A stretch of DNA of 64,000 nt. Origin: Zychaea mexicana (taxonomy: Eukaryota; Mucoromycota; Mucoromycetes; Mucorales; Lichtheimiaceae). The notes under the pieces are model-generated. The model saw only the letters and a list, made by a program, of their open reading frames with translations. It was not told where the DNA came from and did not search any database. This document shows positions 1-11,492 of this stretch, piece after piece (positions within the stretch are counted from its first letter, which is position 1; each line of letters opens with the position of its first letter). Position numbers and translations under genes: made by a program. Location: NCBI RefSeq assembly GCF_025766255.1, contig NW_026516702.1:186001-250000 (forward strand), given 5' to 3'.

Positions 1-3000
1 CTTGGTTTCGACTTCCTCGTCTGCCGCTACCCTGGCCTCTTTCTTCGAGCTTGCGAATGCGTCGCTCATTTTCCACAGTCGTTGTAATTGCAGCCCGTTT
101 CATCACAATGAGTGTACGGCGCAAGTCGTGTACCGTCTTTTCCAGATTTTGGATGGTGACCTGACGATTCGTGTCGCTCATGCGCAAGTTCATGATGTCT
201 TCAACCAGAGCTTCGGCAATGGCCTTGGCTTCATCAAGTTCGAGGGTCTTGATTAGTTTAGAGAGGATATCGTAGGCCATTTCTGGAGCAGCAGATGCCG
301 GCACGCTGTATTGCTCCTCAAAGGCGTCCATATCGGCCCAGCCGTCACCATTTGCATTCTCTCGAGGAGTAAATGACTCGTTGATGATATCGTCGGCAAA
401 AGCAACGCGTTTTTCGATAGGTGGACGGTGCTGGTGCTGGTGCTGGTGCTGGTGGAAGCCATTGACGCTGCCGTTGCCGCTGCCACCCGAAGCGATGCTT
501 CCTGTTTCACTACCTTCAGAAGAGGCAAGGGCATCACCTGCAGCCTCCGATTGCAAAGCACGCACCCGCGCGGACAAGTAGGATATTTCGGCTGAAATGA
601 GGTCGATGCGCTCATCCGTAAAGTCAAGCGCAAGAGTATCCATGGGCTGGCTAGTCGCCTCAGCATTCTCCTTTTCGGCCAAATAGATATGGCGACGTTC
701 TTCAATCAGCTCGAGTTTCTCTGCTGCCAACCGTTCGCGTCGGAACAACAGTTGTTCCATTTCCACCACGGCCTGTTTGCCCTGGATGAACTGGTAAAGA
801 GCACTGTCCAGCAACTGCTTTTTGCGCGTGACGCGGACTTGCACGGGTATCTTGTTCATTCTCTTGCGCATGGCCTTGCGGTCACCCAGTCGATTGGCGC
901 GACGGGAAATCAATGCGAAGCTGCCACCGATAATATGGGTCACCTTGCCAAGCAGTCGTTCGTCGAGCACACCACCTTCGCGTACAGCCTTCTTGAGAAC
1001 ATTTGTCAGCTGCTTGAGCTGTTGGTTGTTCATGACCGCTTCTTCATCCCGTCGTTTGAGTGTCACACGCTGTTGCTCGTGCTGACGTTCCAATTTCCGA
1101 CGAGCAAGGTTGGCTTCTGCATTCAGTCGCTGCAACTGTTGGATCTTGCGATCTTGAAGCGACGACTGCTCACGCACACGCTCAGCTTCTTGCTTCATAC
1201 GCTTAATCATGCGTTTCTTTTCCACCTTGAGCGTTTCTACATTGACGCGCAACGATCGCAACAAAGTTTCGTTTTGGTTACGCGTAGACTGCATCGTCAT
1301 GGTTGTTTGCGAATACTTGCGCTTGAGCTCCTGGATCTGCGATAACAAGTGCTTCATCTTGGCTTCGTAAGCGTGTCGGATCTCGATCAAGTGTTGTTTT
1401 TCTTTCACTTGCACAGTCATTTCCGACTTGCTGGACATGCGTGTTCGCGTACGTGAGATTGCTTGGTCACGCTCACGTTGTAAGACATCAAGTTGGGTTT
1501 GCAGTTGTGAAATACGGTCATCAAACTTGCGTCGCATGAATGAGTACTCGTTTTCGGATTTCTCGAGGTGCGAAACAAGTTCTTCTTTGACACGGATGTC
1601 TGACTGAATTTGATGCAGCATGCGAGCGAGCTGTGCATTGTGCTTCCCGTTGCTGCTGCTGTCAGGAACGACGATATTGGTAGTAGCTGTTTCCGCGGCA
1701 TAGCCATCGGGTGATGTTGAAGAGTTGTTGCTGCTGCCGCTGTCGTCTACTAAAATCTCATTCTTGCGTCGCTCACTATCTGGACCATCCCATGCAGGAA
1801 CTGCCTAAAAGAAGAAAACCAGCTCTAGTCAGTTAATGCTGAACATTCGCTTTTTTGTGTTCGGAACGTAGTATATATAGGATACGGCGAAATAGTCCTT
1901 ACTAAGGTTTCGATTTCGTCTAACAACGCGTTGCCAAGTAGGTCTGTATCTTCAACAGGCGAGCGTGCTGGTGTAAAGTTGCCTTCATCCGAAGAAGTAC
2001 GTTGTATGTCTTTCTCCTCATAGAGGGACTTTTCGTTCTCCTCGAATTCCTGTATGGAAATAGGCGATCAATTGAGTATCTGCTACTATCTATGCCTTTT
2101 GGTGCGTATGTAAATTTACCCTTAGCTCTTCTTCCCAGTCGCGTGCAGCATCGTCAAGAGGTTTGGCGAGATCCAGCACATGCATTCCCTTTTGTATTTC
2201 CTGTCTAGCTTTGGCGATGCTGTCTCTAACTTCTTGTCGAATCTCATCATCGTCTTTGCTGAGAGTATACTGCGGGGTGATGATACCCGCTTCGCGTTGG
2301 CGCTGAACCCGTGTGCTAGAGCTTTGAGAAAGCACCGGTCGTCGAGCAGAATGCTTGGATTTTACTCGGGCAGTGTGCACAGATGTCGTATTGCTGCTGT
2401 TGGGAGTGATATGATGACGACGACGCGATCTGCGACTTTTACGCTGGCTTGTAGTAGACGTGCTCATAGACAAAGAAGCAGCAGCAGCAGCAGCACCTGA
2501 CTTTTGAAACGAGGAGCTAGCCATCATCATGGCTTGCATAGCCATAGGCTGTGCGTTCTCTAAAAATGCAAGACGATCACGTGTATCTTGCAGTTCGTTT
2601 GTGAGATCCTGAATTGTTTTCTGGTACTGGACGATAATGGGATGTGACGACGCCTGTTTTGGCACTGATGTTGCTGTTGCGTCACCATGAACGCCATCCG
2701 GTAATGATGTGGCTGATTCATCTTTCAGAAATTCGCCTAGTTCGCGCTCCATAATAAGCGTATCACGCTCGCTCGTGACCTGGATTAGATTTGTCGACAT
2801 GTCTTGGAGCCGCTCTCGAAGTCGACCGACCTCGGCACGGAGGGCCTTGTTTTCGCTGCTGTCACCTGTAGAAGCGGAGGCAACATCGCCCGTAGCGCCA
2901 CTAGCACGGAGCGCGGCAATCTCCATCCGGAGTCGTGCAATGTAGGCGCGCAACTGGTTGATTTCGATAGAGCTGCCGGCAAAGTCTTGGTTGATAGTGA

Positions 3001-4569
3001 CCCGGTTCTTGATGTTCCGCGCACGATTGGCATACTTGAGCGTGTTCAATGTCTCCATAAAATTCGAATCCGAAGGTGACACACAAGCCAGCATGAGGGT
3101 CTGGCTGTTGCCGCCAAGGGAGTCTTGAAGGAGTCTCGTGAGTTTAGAGTCTCGATATGGGACGTGTGTTGCCCGCCGGGTCTCATCTCCGAGTGCGGAA
3201 ATGACGTTGCCTAGTGCCAAAAGACCAGAGTTGATCGCGATGCCTTCTTTAGCACGGTCGCCTTGTGCGTTGGTTCGTTTCAACTGTATTATTCCTATTG
3301 TTAGGACACCTTTTGCTTGTGCTTAAAATAGCAAAAAATAAATTCAAACTTTTTTTTTACTCTTTCAGATCCGGCCAAGTCAACAAAATGAAACTTGCTC
3401 GTGAATGCCTTGTCACTTCCATCTTCTTCGCGCCGTTGTTGTTTGAGAATCACTGAAAAGATAGCGTGTGAGCGAGACGAGACGGTGTTCATGTCTGTGG
3501 ATCCGGTGGTTCTGCACAGTGAGCCCTTGGCAAGGTACCCGAGCAATTCATCTGGACTTGAGCAACGTTCCTCTCGGACACCACTCCAATAAATGTTGCC
3601 AGCAATGTCTTCACGAACAGATATTTCAGCAGCTGCAGCGGCATTGTTGACGCCTTTTTTGCGTTGCAAAGTGTTTGGATTTAAAAGATCAACGAATTCC
3701 TCGTTGTACAACTCTAAAAATGATACGAGGATTTCGTATTTGAAATCTGGGTCCTCTTTAGCGCGCTTCTCCATGTTCTCAAAAAGATCGACCATGCAAC
3801 GCGGTACAATGCCTATAAAAAACCATTTAATTGTCATAGAAGTCGTATTTCTTAGCGCGATTTTTCATTGTTATGGGTACTGGATATGCCAAAGTGCGTT
3901 TATTATCAGATATACCTTCTTCTTCACGGGCAGTTGTATTGTGCAAACCAGTGCCCATGCTGTACGTCTTGCCCGATCCAGTTTGTCTATATGTTAAAAG
4001 GTAAGTTTGTTGCTGAGGGTATGATTTATGCGCTATGCAGCAGTAAGGTTGATCTTACCCGTATGCCAAAATTGTAGCATTGAACCTAGTCAATTTTCTC
4101 TCTTTTAGTGATTTGATCATTCCACGTCGTAGTTAAGGGGTAGGGTTGATTCGTGGTGGTGATAGTATCATTATTTTTTTTGGCACAATGTTTTTTTCTT
4201 ATTTACCCATCCATAAACTTTTCTAAAAGTGGTCCTGCAGCGGATTTATAAACGTGCGGTTGCATCGTATTGCTGTCAAACACATAGTCATACGTGAACG
4301 ACTTATCCGTGCCAATCAAGATTTGAGGCTCATTAGGAACATAAGAAAGACATTCGGTACAGTTCTCGAGTTGCTCCTTTTGTGTCAATGGGCGAACACG
4401 CAGTCCAACTCTATATGTACAAAATGGTAAATGGTGTGCACAGACAATGGGGGATTTCAGGTCATTCGTCATTCAATCGGAACTGAGCCCCGATTGCGCT
4501 CCCCTCTCACCCAACTCCCACCTCTCTCAAAGAACGTTTATTAACTTACCTCACCGCGGTAGCTGCCAT
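1..4569 (-). CDS. Kinesin-4 family motor protein (3' end beyond window)
   Basis: Plus-end-directed microtubule motor of the KIF4/KIF21 type by sequence. Exons read 4569-4550, 4410-4207, 4085-4059, 3986-3916, 3812-3361, 3283-2120, 2049-1903 and 1804 to the left edge; all junction phases agree. The start [15 protein letters not shown] gives the usual short kinesin N-terminus. Seen in order: P-loop GQTGSGKT (split by an intron), switch [12 protein letters not shown], switch II DLAGSER, then [16 protein letters not shown] and the neck region NRVTINQD typical of kinesin-4. Beyond the motor is a long coiled coil rich in E, K, R and Q with serine-rich spacers. A 27-nt microexon (4059-4085) encodes FNATILAYG. 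The C-terminal cargo region is outside the window. Family call is firm; the exact subfamily (KIF4 or KIF21/27) is inferred from the neck. Confidence 0.93.
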
Positions 4570-6398
4570 TCGGTGAGGGATGTATTACAAGAAAGAAGAG
4601 AGAAAATAAAACAAATAAAAAAAAGAAGAAAGTTGAATTTGTCAAATCAAGCAAAAGAAGTGATGAAAGTGAAAGAGAGAAGGAAGGAAAAGGTTATTCA
4701 CAAATGGACTAGAAGTAACAGTGAGAGAGGGAGAGAGAGAGAGAGGAAGGGTTTGCCCTGAGCAGTGAAACGTCAGAGTTGGCCAATACGCAAGGGCTGC
4801 CAGTTGAGCGCGCACACCTTATGTTAGTGAAGGAGCAGATGGCTCGTTTGTCCCGGCCATGGGTGCACAAGAGTGATAGGGTTGCACAAGCTAAAAAAAA
4901 CAGTGGAACCATTCCGGTTAATTCAAAAATAAAAAACCTTGGAATAGTCGTGTATGTGTCTAAGTATTTGCATGCCATCTCCTCTTGTTGTATTCGTTTC
5001 TACTTCTGTATTGCATCAGCCTATGTGTTTTGAATATACGGTTGTTTCCTAGCAACATGTGTTCCTTGGACGACGCTCGCAATCGTTTTGCAGCTGTGCG
5101 CTGTTGTCAATGCACCAATGCTTCATAATGCAGACGCGAATTGACGCCAGGGGACCAGAAAAAGAAAACATGTGAGTAGATTGATGTTGTTCGTTTGGTT
5201 GCACATTACCAGCGCTAAACAAACAAACAAACAAAGAACTCCAGCTTGGTCTGGGGATATCGTATCTCTTTCATATCTTTTCACATTGATATTTCTGCTT
5301 TTTTCCATTTACGCAACCCCCATCATTATTTAAGGTGCTGATGGAACATACATATCATGCTATTTCTGTTCCCGTTCCTTCCGGAAAGGTAGTACAGAAC
5401 AAGTACTTTGTTAGTATATTGCAGACTTAGTATGGCGAGATAGCAATTACTTGCTGCTTAAACACATTCTGTTCTGTATATCGATGTGGACTTGAACATT
5501 ATGCAATCCGGCGAGTCAGTGGACTGACCACATGGTGCCCTCCTTATGTGCCTTGATATCTGTTTGAAATGTATCAGCGACGCATGTAGGACAATAGCAC
5601 ACTGCTATATATGATAAGTGCTTTAAAATTTATGAAGGTTACCACCAGACTACACAAAGTATCCTAGGCGGAGCGTTTACTGTCGTGCAACATTGTGGTG
5701 CTGCATCTCCGGAGTATCTGTTATGTACGTTAGCAATCAAGTAATCCTATGTTTGATGTGGATGCCCGTAGTTTAATAACGTGTTTTGATCATGCTACAA
5801 ATGTACCTGAGTTTATATATGCGTGTTATGTGCTATATGAGTAGTCTATTTCAGTTCCGCCATGTATCAGGACGATTATGCTTCCAAATTGTTCTCCCAC
5901 TTTTTTCTTGATATAAAATGTATGCACATCTTTGTCAAATGGTTAGTCGGTCAAATACATGTGTCTCGAGGCATAAACATTACTGTGATAATATACCGCC
6001 ACGAGAGAGAACAAAATAGCTCTACTGATGTAGTAAGTGCAGTAAAAGGATACTGTACTGACTTATTGATACATGGCTGCATTATTCTTCAAAGATCCTT
6101 TCAAAAAAACATACCATCCGCCATGAATTTCGTATGAAGATTACAAGTTGAAACCATAACCTTTCATTAAAGATGTTTACTGGCTATATTATCATACTTG
6201 TCCTTCTTTCGAGGATAATCCAGTACTTTGTTCCCTTCTGTACGATTTTTATTACTGCGTATCTGGTTAATCCCAGTCGAATTTCTGGTCGCGGTGTGTC
6301 AAAAGGACGATCTCTTCTCGGCTAACCAACAATAATCTCATACCCACTTTTACTCTGCCTTTTTCCCTTTTTGGTCTGACGACTGTAAAGAGCATACA
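4570..6398. other. Intergenic region, no supported gene
   Basis: Divergent upstream region of the kinesin and the RNase H-like repeat gene. A purine-rich stretch with (GA)n lies near 4600-4750, matching the CT-rich leader of the kinesin on the other strand. Short open frames have no recognisable composition. A 49-codon hydrophobic frame starting near 6174 has no support as a gene. Confidence 0.5.
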
Positions 6399-9300
6399 AT
6401 GAACGCCTTAAAACGTAACGTCAATTATATGCTTCGGTAGAACAAAACAGACGTTTTCTTAGTTTGGTTGCAACTGATGCTTTTATTTCTTTTAAACATA
6501 ATCCACAGGAGCTTCAAACATCAGAAAATTAAGTGAACTACAAGGCGAACGTAAGGATCTTTTGGATAAATGTGGCGACGACTTTGGAGCAACAGCGATC
6601 GGCGGTCAAGTGCAATTTGGCAATGAGGTTCGCACATTCGGTTCTTTTTTTTTTTGCTCGTTCATGACTCCTACGCACGTTTATGCATGTTTTCAACGGA
6701 TCCATAGAACGTCTTTTTAATCCGGCTTGCTCTTAAATCCGTTATTTTAGTATCGAGTACACTCAGATCAAGTCGCAATTATTGCAATGTCGGTTAATAG
6801 CGTAACGAATAAAAATACTCAAGCGGGTGCTTATGCCATCGTATGGTTGGATAAAGAACGTGACAATGAGTTTGGCACGCATAACGGTCCAGCAACGGGA
6901 AGCCTGATATTTCTTTTGAAGGTAAGATTTTCCCGCCAACCCATTACACACAACTGCATAAACTGTTCTCGTCCATTCTTAATAAATATTCATGTCTTAT
7001 CTTATATGGGATGGATATGTAAATATAGGCTGTGCAAGACGTGCTTCGACAATCTGATTCTAGTAAACCGCTCATCATTGCCTCAAACAACCATCTAGTT
7101 TGCAACTGTAACGAACCAAATATATTCTTTGAACATATTGCCATTGTTGGTTTCTTTCTTTCTGCTAATGCTTGTAATACCATCGTAGTTATCAATGGCG
7201 AAACACCATCCATTAGTAAGGACAACTCTCATCTGGGGACACATCTTAAGTCCATTGAAAATTATATCAAAACAAGAACAGCTCCAACGCACAGCTATTG
7301 GGTAAGAAGCTGTTCGTTTTGTGGACTAAAATGTTAGCTGTAGCAGGTTGAGCGTAGAAGGAAATATATAAAGTAATACCGTATATGATACTAACCTCTT
7401 ACTTTAAAAGCTCAATGCAGGAAAAACTAGAGATTCAAGGGTTCAGAGGTTCTATGATTTGGCAAAAGACGTAGCAAGTGTAGCCCGCAAACTCTGGTAC
7501 AGTAATATCTTTGGTTCATGCTTACTATGTTTCTGTGTTTATTGGGGGTTTTAACCTTGTTTACCCGAAAAACACACACTAGGTTGGACAAGGGATCCGG
7601 ATTTAGGGAAGAAGCAGTTAAATCAGCATCACCCGCCCCTGACCGTCGTTCACCTTCTTTACCGCGAAACGAACGGCAGCAATCCGAAGTACGACTACCC
7701 GAAATTCCACCGTCGCTATCGGCTGGCCATGGTAAGCCCGAGAATTTTCTGTCAATAGAATATAAAGTGCAATGTCGAAACCCATTTTGTTTCCTAGGTG
7801 CTGGATTGTCAACAAGAGCAATTGAAGATATAGACAGACAACGAGCAAAACTTATACAAAGATACGGAATGGAAATCGCAGTGGTAGGATGAGCCTTCTT
7901 TTCTGTTCCAAAAGAAAAAAAAACAGCATCTTAACCTGAAAGATATTTTTGCTGCTTCGCATATGCTATAGGCTACGAACAGAGGGGAAGACAGAATAGC
8001 TGTGATTGGAATGTCCGTAGAGCAGCCGGATGCATCCAATTGTCAGCTTGGAGGATATGGAGTCGTTTGGCTAAGATGTAACTACAAAATCCAACTCGCC
8101 AGTCATTATGGTCCAGATTCGAAGTCTATGATTTTCCTCTTACAGGTATGCGATAAGCGAGACATCTATTGTCTGAAGTACATCTTCTACTACTAGCAAC
8201 ATGCATTTACATCTTGAAACGTCACGCATTACTCAGTTTCTTTATTTAATAGGCTGTACAGGCTGTCCTTGACAGATGCTCACGTACTAGACCTCTTATT
8301 ATCGCCCTTAAAAACCAGTCAATTGTCAATTGTAAGTATAGAGAGAGGGGGGGCATGAATGTGATTGTACCTCAATTTTTACTGATACTAACGTTTTCTC
8401 GGTTTACAAAAGTTATAAACGACGGGACGCCTCTATCAATCAGCAGGAAGAGTACACTATTGGAATCGGATGTTGAAAATATTACAAATTTACTACAAAG
8501 GAGAGAAGCACGGACACGCGCTATTCTGGTGTGTATTCAAAGTCTGTTGAAATATGTTCAAAGAAGGAAAAAAAGACATACTGACCCTTGTTATACTGCT
8601 TTTTTTAAAACCTTTGAACGAAAGATAACCGCAAATGGAGTAAATGCTTGGATGAATGGCTTTTATAGTTTGTCTATGCAAGTAGCAAGTGATGCTCGGA
8701 AAACGGGGTAAGATTTTTCTGTTATGTTCTTTACATATTGTTTTTTTACTCATGCATTATACACATAGATTAATGAAACAAACCAGGGAGACACAGTACT
8801 CTCTCCAACCAGCACTGTCTCCGCAACTCTCGAGCCAAAAACATCAACAGCAAATCCAAGCGCACGAAGACGTACCATATCAACGAGAAAGGTCCAGATA
8901 TTCAGACTGGAGTTTAAGTGAACTTGAGGATGAGCGAAAGCGAATCCTGCAGCAATTCCAGTGCCAAGTCGGGCATGTATGGTTATATAAAACGAATTTG
9001 CTTAAAGAATGGTTACTGAAACTAAAAGAAACCCCCTCTTGTAATCACCAGGACCCAGACAAGCTTGGGCAGATAATAGTAACTGTGGCAATGTCGGTAG
9101 ACTCTCCAAAAGAAAATGGAAACCAACTGGGTGGCTACGGTGTTGTATGGTTTCACGAAGGATTTCCAAATCAAGTAGGCTATTATGATGGCCCATTCAA
9201 TGGTACTTCGATATTTATCTTACTGGTAAGTAGCTATTTTGTGGTTTAAAGTACCTGTGTAGCATTTGAAGTCGATCGTAAATTGATTGTTAATATATAC

Positions 9301-10369
9301 ATCTATATATTAGGCTATGCGAGATGCTTTGGTTGCAAGCCGCCCGGATCGACCTTTACTCATAGGCATGAAACACCAGGCTGTCTACAACTGTAAAGTA
9401 TTTTAATATTATGTACTATCACCGTGGACGCTGTTGCTATATCACAGAGATCATTAATCATCAATTCTATAACAAACCCACTAGATATGAGCGGTCACAG
9501 TAAGAAAATTCCATTTGAGTCACTGCTGACACCATATGTTCAAGAAATCAACGAATTGATTTCAGGAAGAACAGCGTCGGTGGAACTCTTTCTGGTAATT
9601 AAGATAGGAGTGATCGGAAAAGCATAGGAAATGTTATGTTGTTATGTTGTCACTGATGATTACATAGATCAAGGGCACCCAAGATAAGCCCTGGCATGAG
9701 CTACTCTATGATATCGCGAAGACTGTAGCTAGGGAAGGTCGCAAACAAAGGTAGTATTGATTGATCTTCACACTTTCATTGAATGCTGTCACACGTATGT
9801 GTATAACTCTATTCATACCGGTCTCAACGTTTTTCAAAAAAAAAACCAGGAATTATGAAGGAGTCTCCAGACGACGAAATTTGCCGTCGCTACCTGCTGC
9901 AGAAGAACCATTTACAGCTGGCTTGTATACTGACCACCAAATCAGAAAAGAGGAGGGCTTCACGGATCACGCAAACCACCCGTTGTCGCCGCCAGCTGCT
10001 GTCCTACCACCTACTGCGCACTCGCCGACTGGTACTACCTCAAACCTTGAAAATGAGCATCATCTGGAAGGAATTCATCCAGCACGTGCAGCAATGCTAG
10101 GTTTGCTTGATAACCCGTCACCTATAGAAGAAGAAGAAGAGCAGTGCGCTACCAAGAAGCGTCCTATCGAGGAAACATCCGATAATGATGCAGTGAGGGA
10201 TGAATCATTGGATGCAAACAAAAGGAGAAAAACAACAGTGGATGATCATGATCATGATGGCGAAGATGAAACTGTCAAAACCTCGCTGAAGCAACTATTG
10301 GACTTTAATGATTGGCATACGGCTGTCGGAAACTTCAAAGATTGGGTAGATGGGATGCTTTGGGGATAA
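6399..10369 (+). CDS. Three-domain RNase H-like-fold repeat protein, predicted non-catalytic
   Basis: Eighteen exons, 814 aa: 6399-6414, 6509-6627, 6751-6921, 7029-7107, 7189-7301, 7411-7496, 7583-7731, 7798-7883, 7972-8145, 8253-8331, 8413-8528, 8625-8707, 8769-8976, 9052-9225, 9314-9392, 9485-9594, 9668-9750, 9850-10369. The first exon (MNALK) is the weakest part. Three domains (about residues 46-194, 274-423, 494-641) share the order IAMSV, GGYGVVW, a GP..G turn, IFLL, PLIIA..NQ and a last helix FY.LA..VA...RK. That matches the strand and helix order of RNase H1. The glutamate of the first helix and the second catalytic aspartate are absent in all three; the first aspartate survives only in domain 3. 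Each domain follows a helix of the type L.ELE.ER..IL. The tail carries EGIHPARAAMLGLL and an acidic stretch. A nucleic-acid-binding or scaffold role is inference only. The gene converges with its paralogue at 11493-14596. Confidence 0.75.
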
Positions 10370-11492
10370 CGGCGTCCTTTACTCTCCACCACGACATGTA
10401 CTCCAAGAAACGGGGTTGTATTACGCTTTGTGAAAACTTTTTCAACATGTAACAGTACTTTAGGAAAAAGAAAACCCTTGTATTCTATTGGTGTTGTTAT
10501 TAGTACATAGTAATTCTTGTTAAATAACATAAAAGAAAAAGAACGCTACAATAAAGTTTGTATTGGCTTTATTCGGGTATGGGTGCTTCTCCCTTGGCTA
10601 GGTACACTACCCATCTACTGTATTATCAATCATTATGTATGAGAGGTTCAATATCATACTCTATTGTAGCTGCGCGTTGTCTTGGAGAGTATGTCAGCTG
10701 TCAAACCGGTATGTACTGGAGTTTCCTCCCAGTTAGCATCGTAGTAAATTCGGTTTGCGTCGCTGGAAAGGTAGATATTGTGTCGAGTGCATTTGCGCTG
10801 TTGTCTCTGCGCGCTCATTGTGTAGTGTCCATCAGGAGTATATTGAGCCAATCCGTGGCATTGGCATGCGTAGGATGCTGAGAAGAAGGGGCTTCGCCGT
10901 ATACTTGATTGACGAGTATTTACATCTACGTTTTGTCCTGCTTGTAGCTCGCGCATGGAAAATTTCAAAAGTGCCCCCAATTCCAAACCGTACCGACGTC
11001 AAAGAACACCAAATGTAACGTGCCACGGGCTCTTAAGGTCCATATGCAGGATTGTCCATTACCATATTCTGTTTAATTGGATCAAAATGATGAATTAGAC
11101 TAGTACATAGCATACACAGGTTGAGGCATACGTCCGACTACATACACATGTACTGTATGTGCTGGCAGCAACATCGACACTGCGATCACACACGCGTATT
11201 ATAGCGTGTCATGTAAAGCGCGTTTTGCAATTTCTCTTATGTGTAGTTAGCAGTTGCATGGTTATTGTATTATTTTAACTGGAATTCAATTGTTTGAGGC
11301 TGATCATTCAAGAAGGTTCTTGTCATACCAAGATTGTAGAAAACTGGTACTACCACTCAGTTTTTTTTTATTATAGCCTTCTTATTATTCGTACAAAGGA
11401 AGTCGACAGCAGCAGAGCTCATTTTTTTATAAAGTAGGCTACGTTAATTTGGTAATGTATTGTGTTGGAGAGACGGGTGTGGAAAATGAGAT
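10370..11492. other. Intergenic region between convergent paralogues
   Basis: Holds the 3' untranslated regions of the two convergent RNase H-like genes. Several open frames exist on both strands, but none has domain similarity, biased composition or consistent splice phases. Confidence 0.5.
10550..10555 (+). terminator. AATAAA polyadenylation signal
   Basis: Canonical AATAAA about 180 nt after the stop codon of the three-domain RNase H-like gene, in an A-rich context. It fits a 3' end between the two convergent genes. Confidence 0.5.

Noticed and set aside
5862..6137. 91-codon open frame on the plus strand
   Set aside because: No domain, leader or composition bias, and AT-rich random-like sequence.
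9424..9484. Acceptor at CACAG near 9448 for the third-domain exon
   Set aside because: It gives a stop or the wrong phase; the acceptor at 9484 restores alignment with the other domains (N then an aromatic residue).
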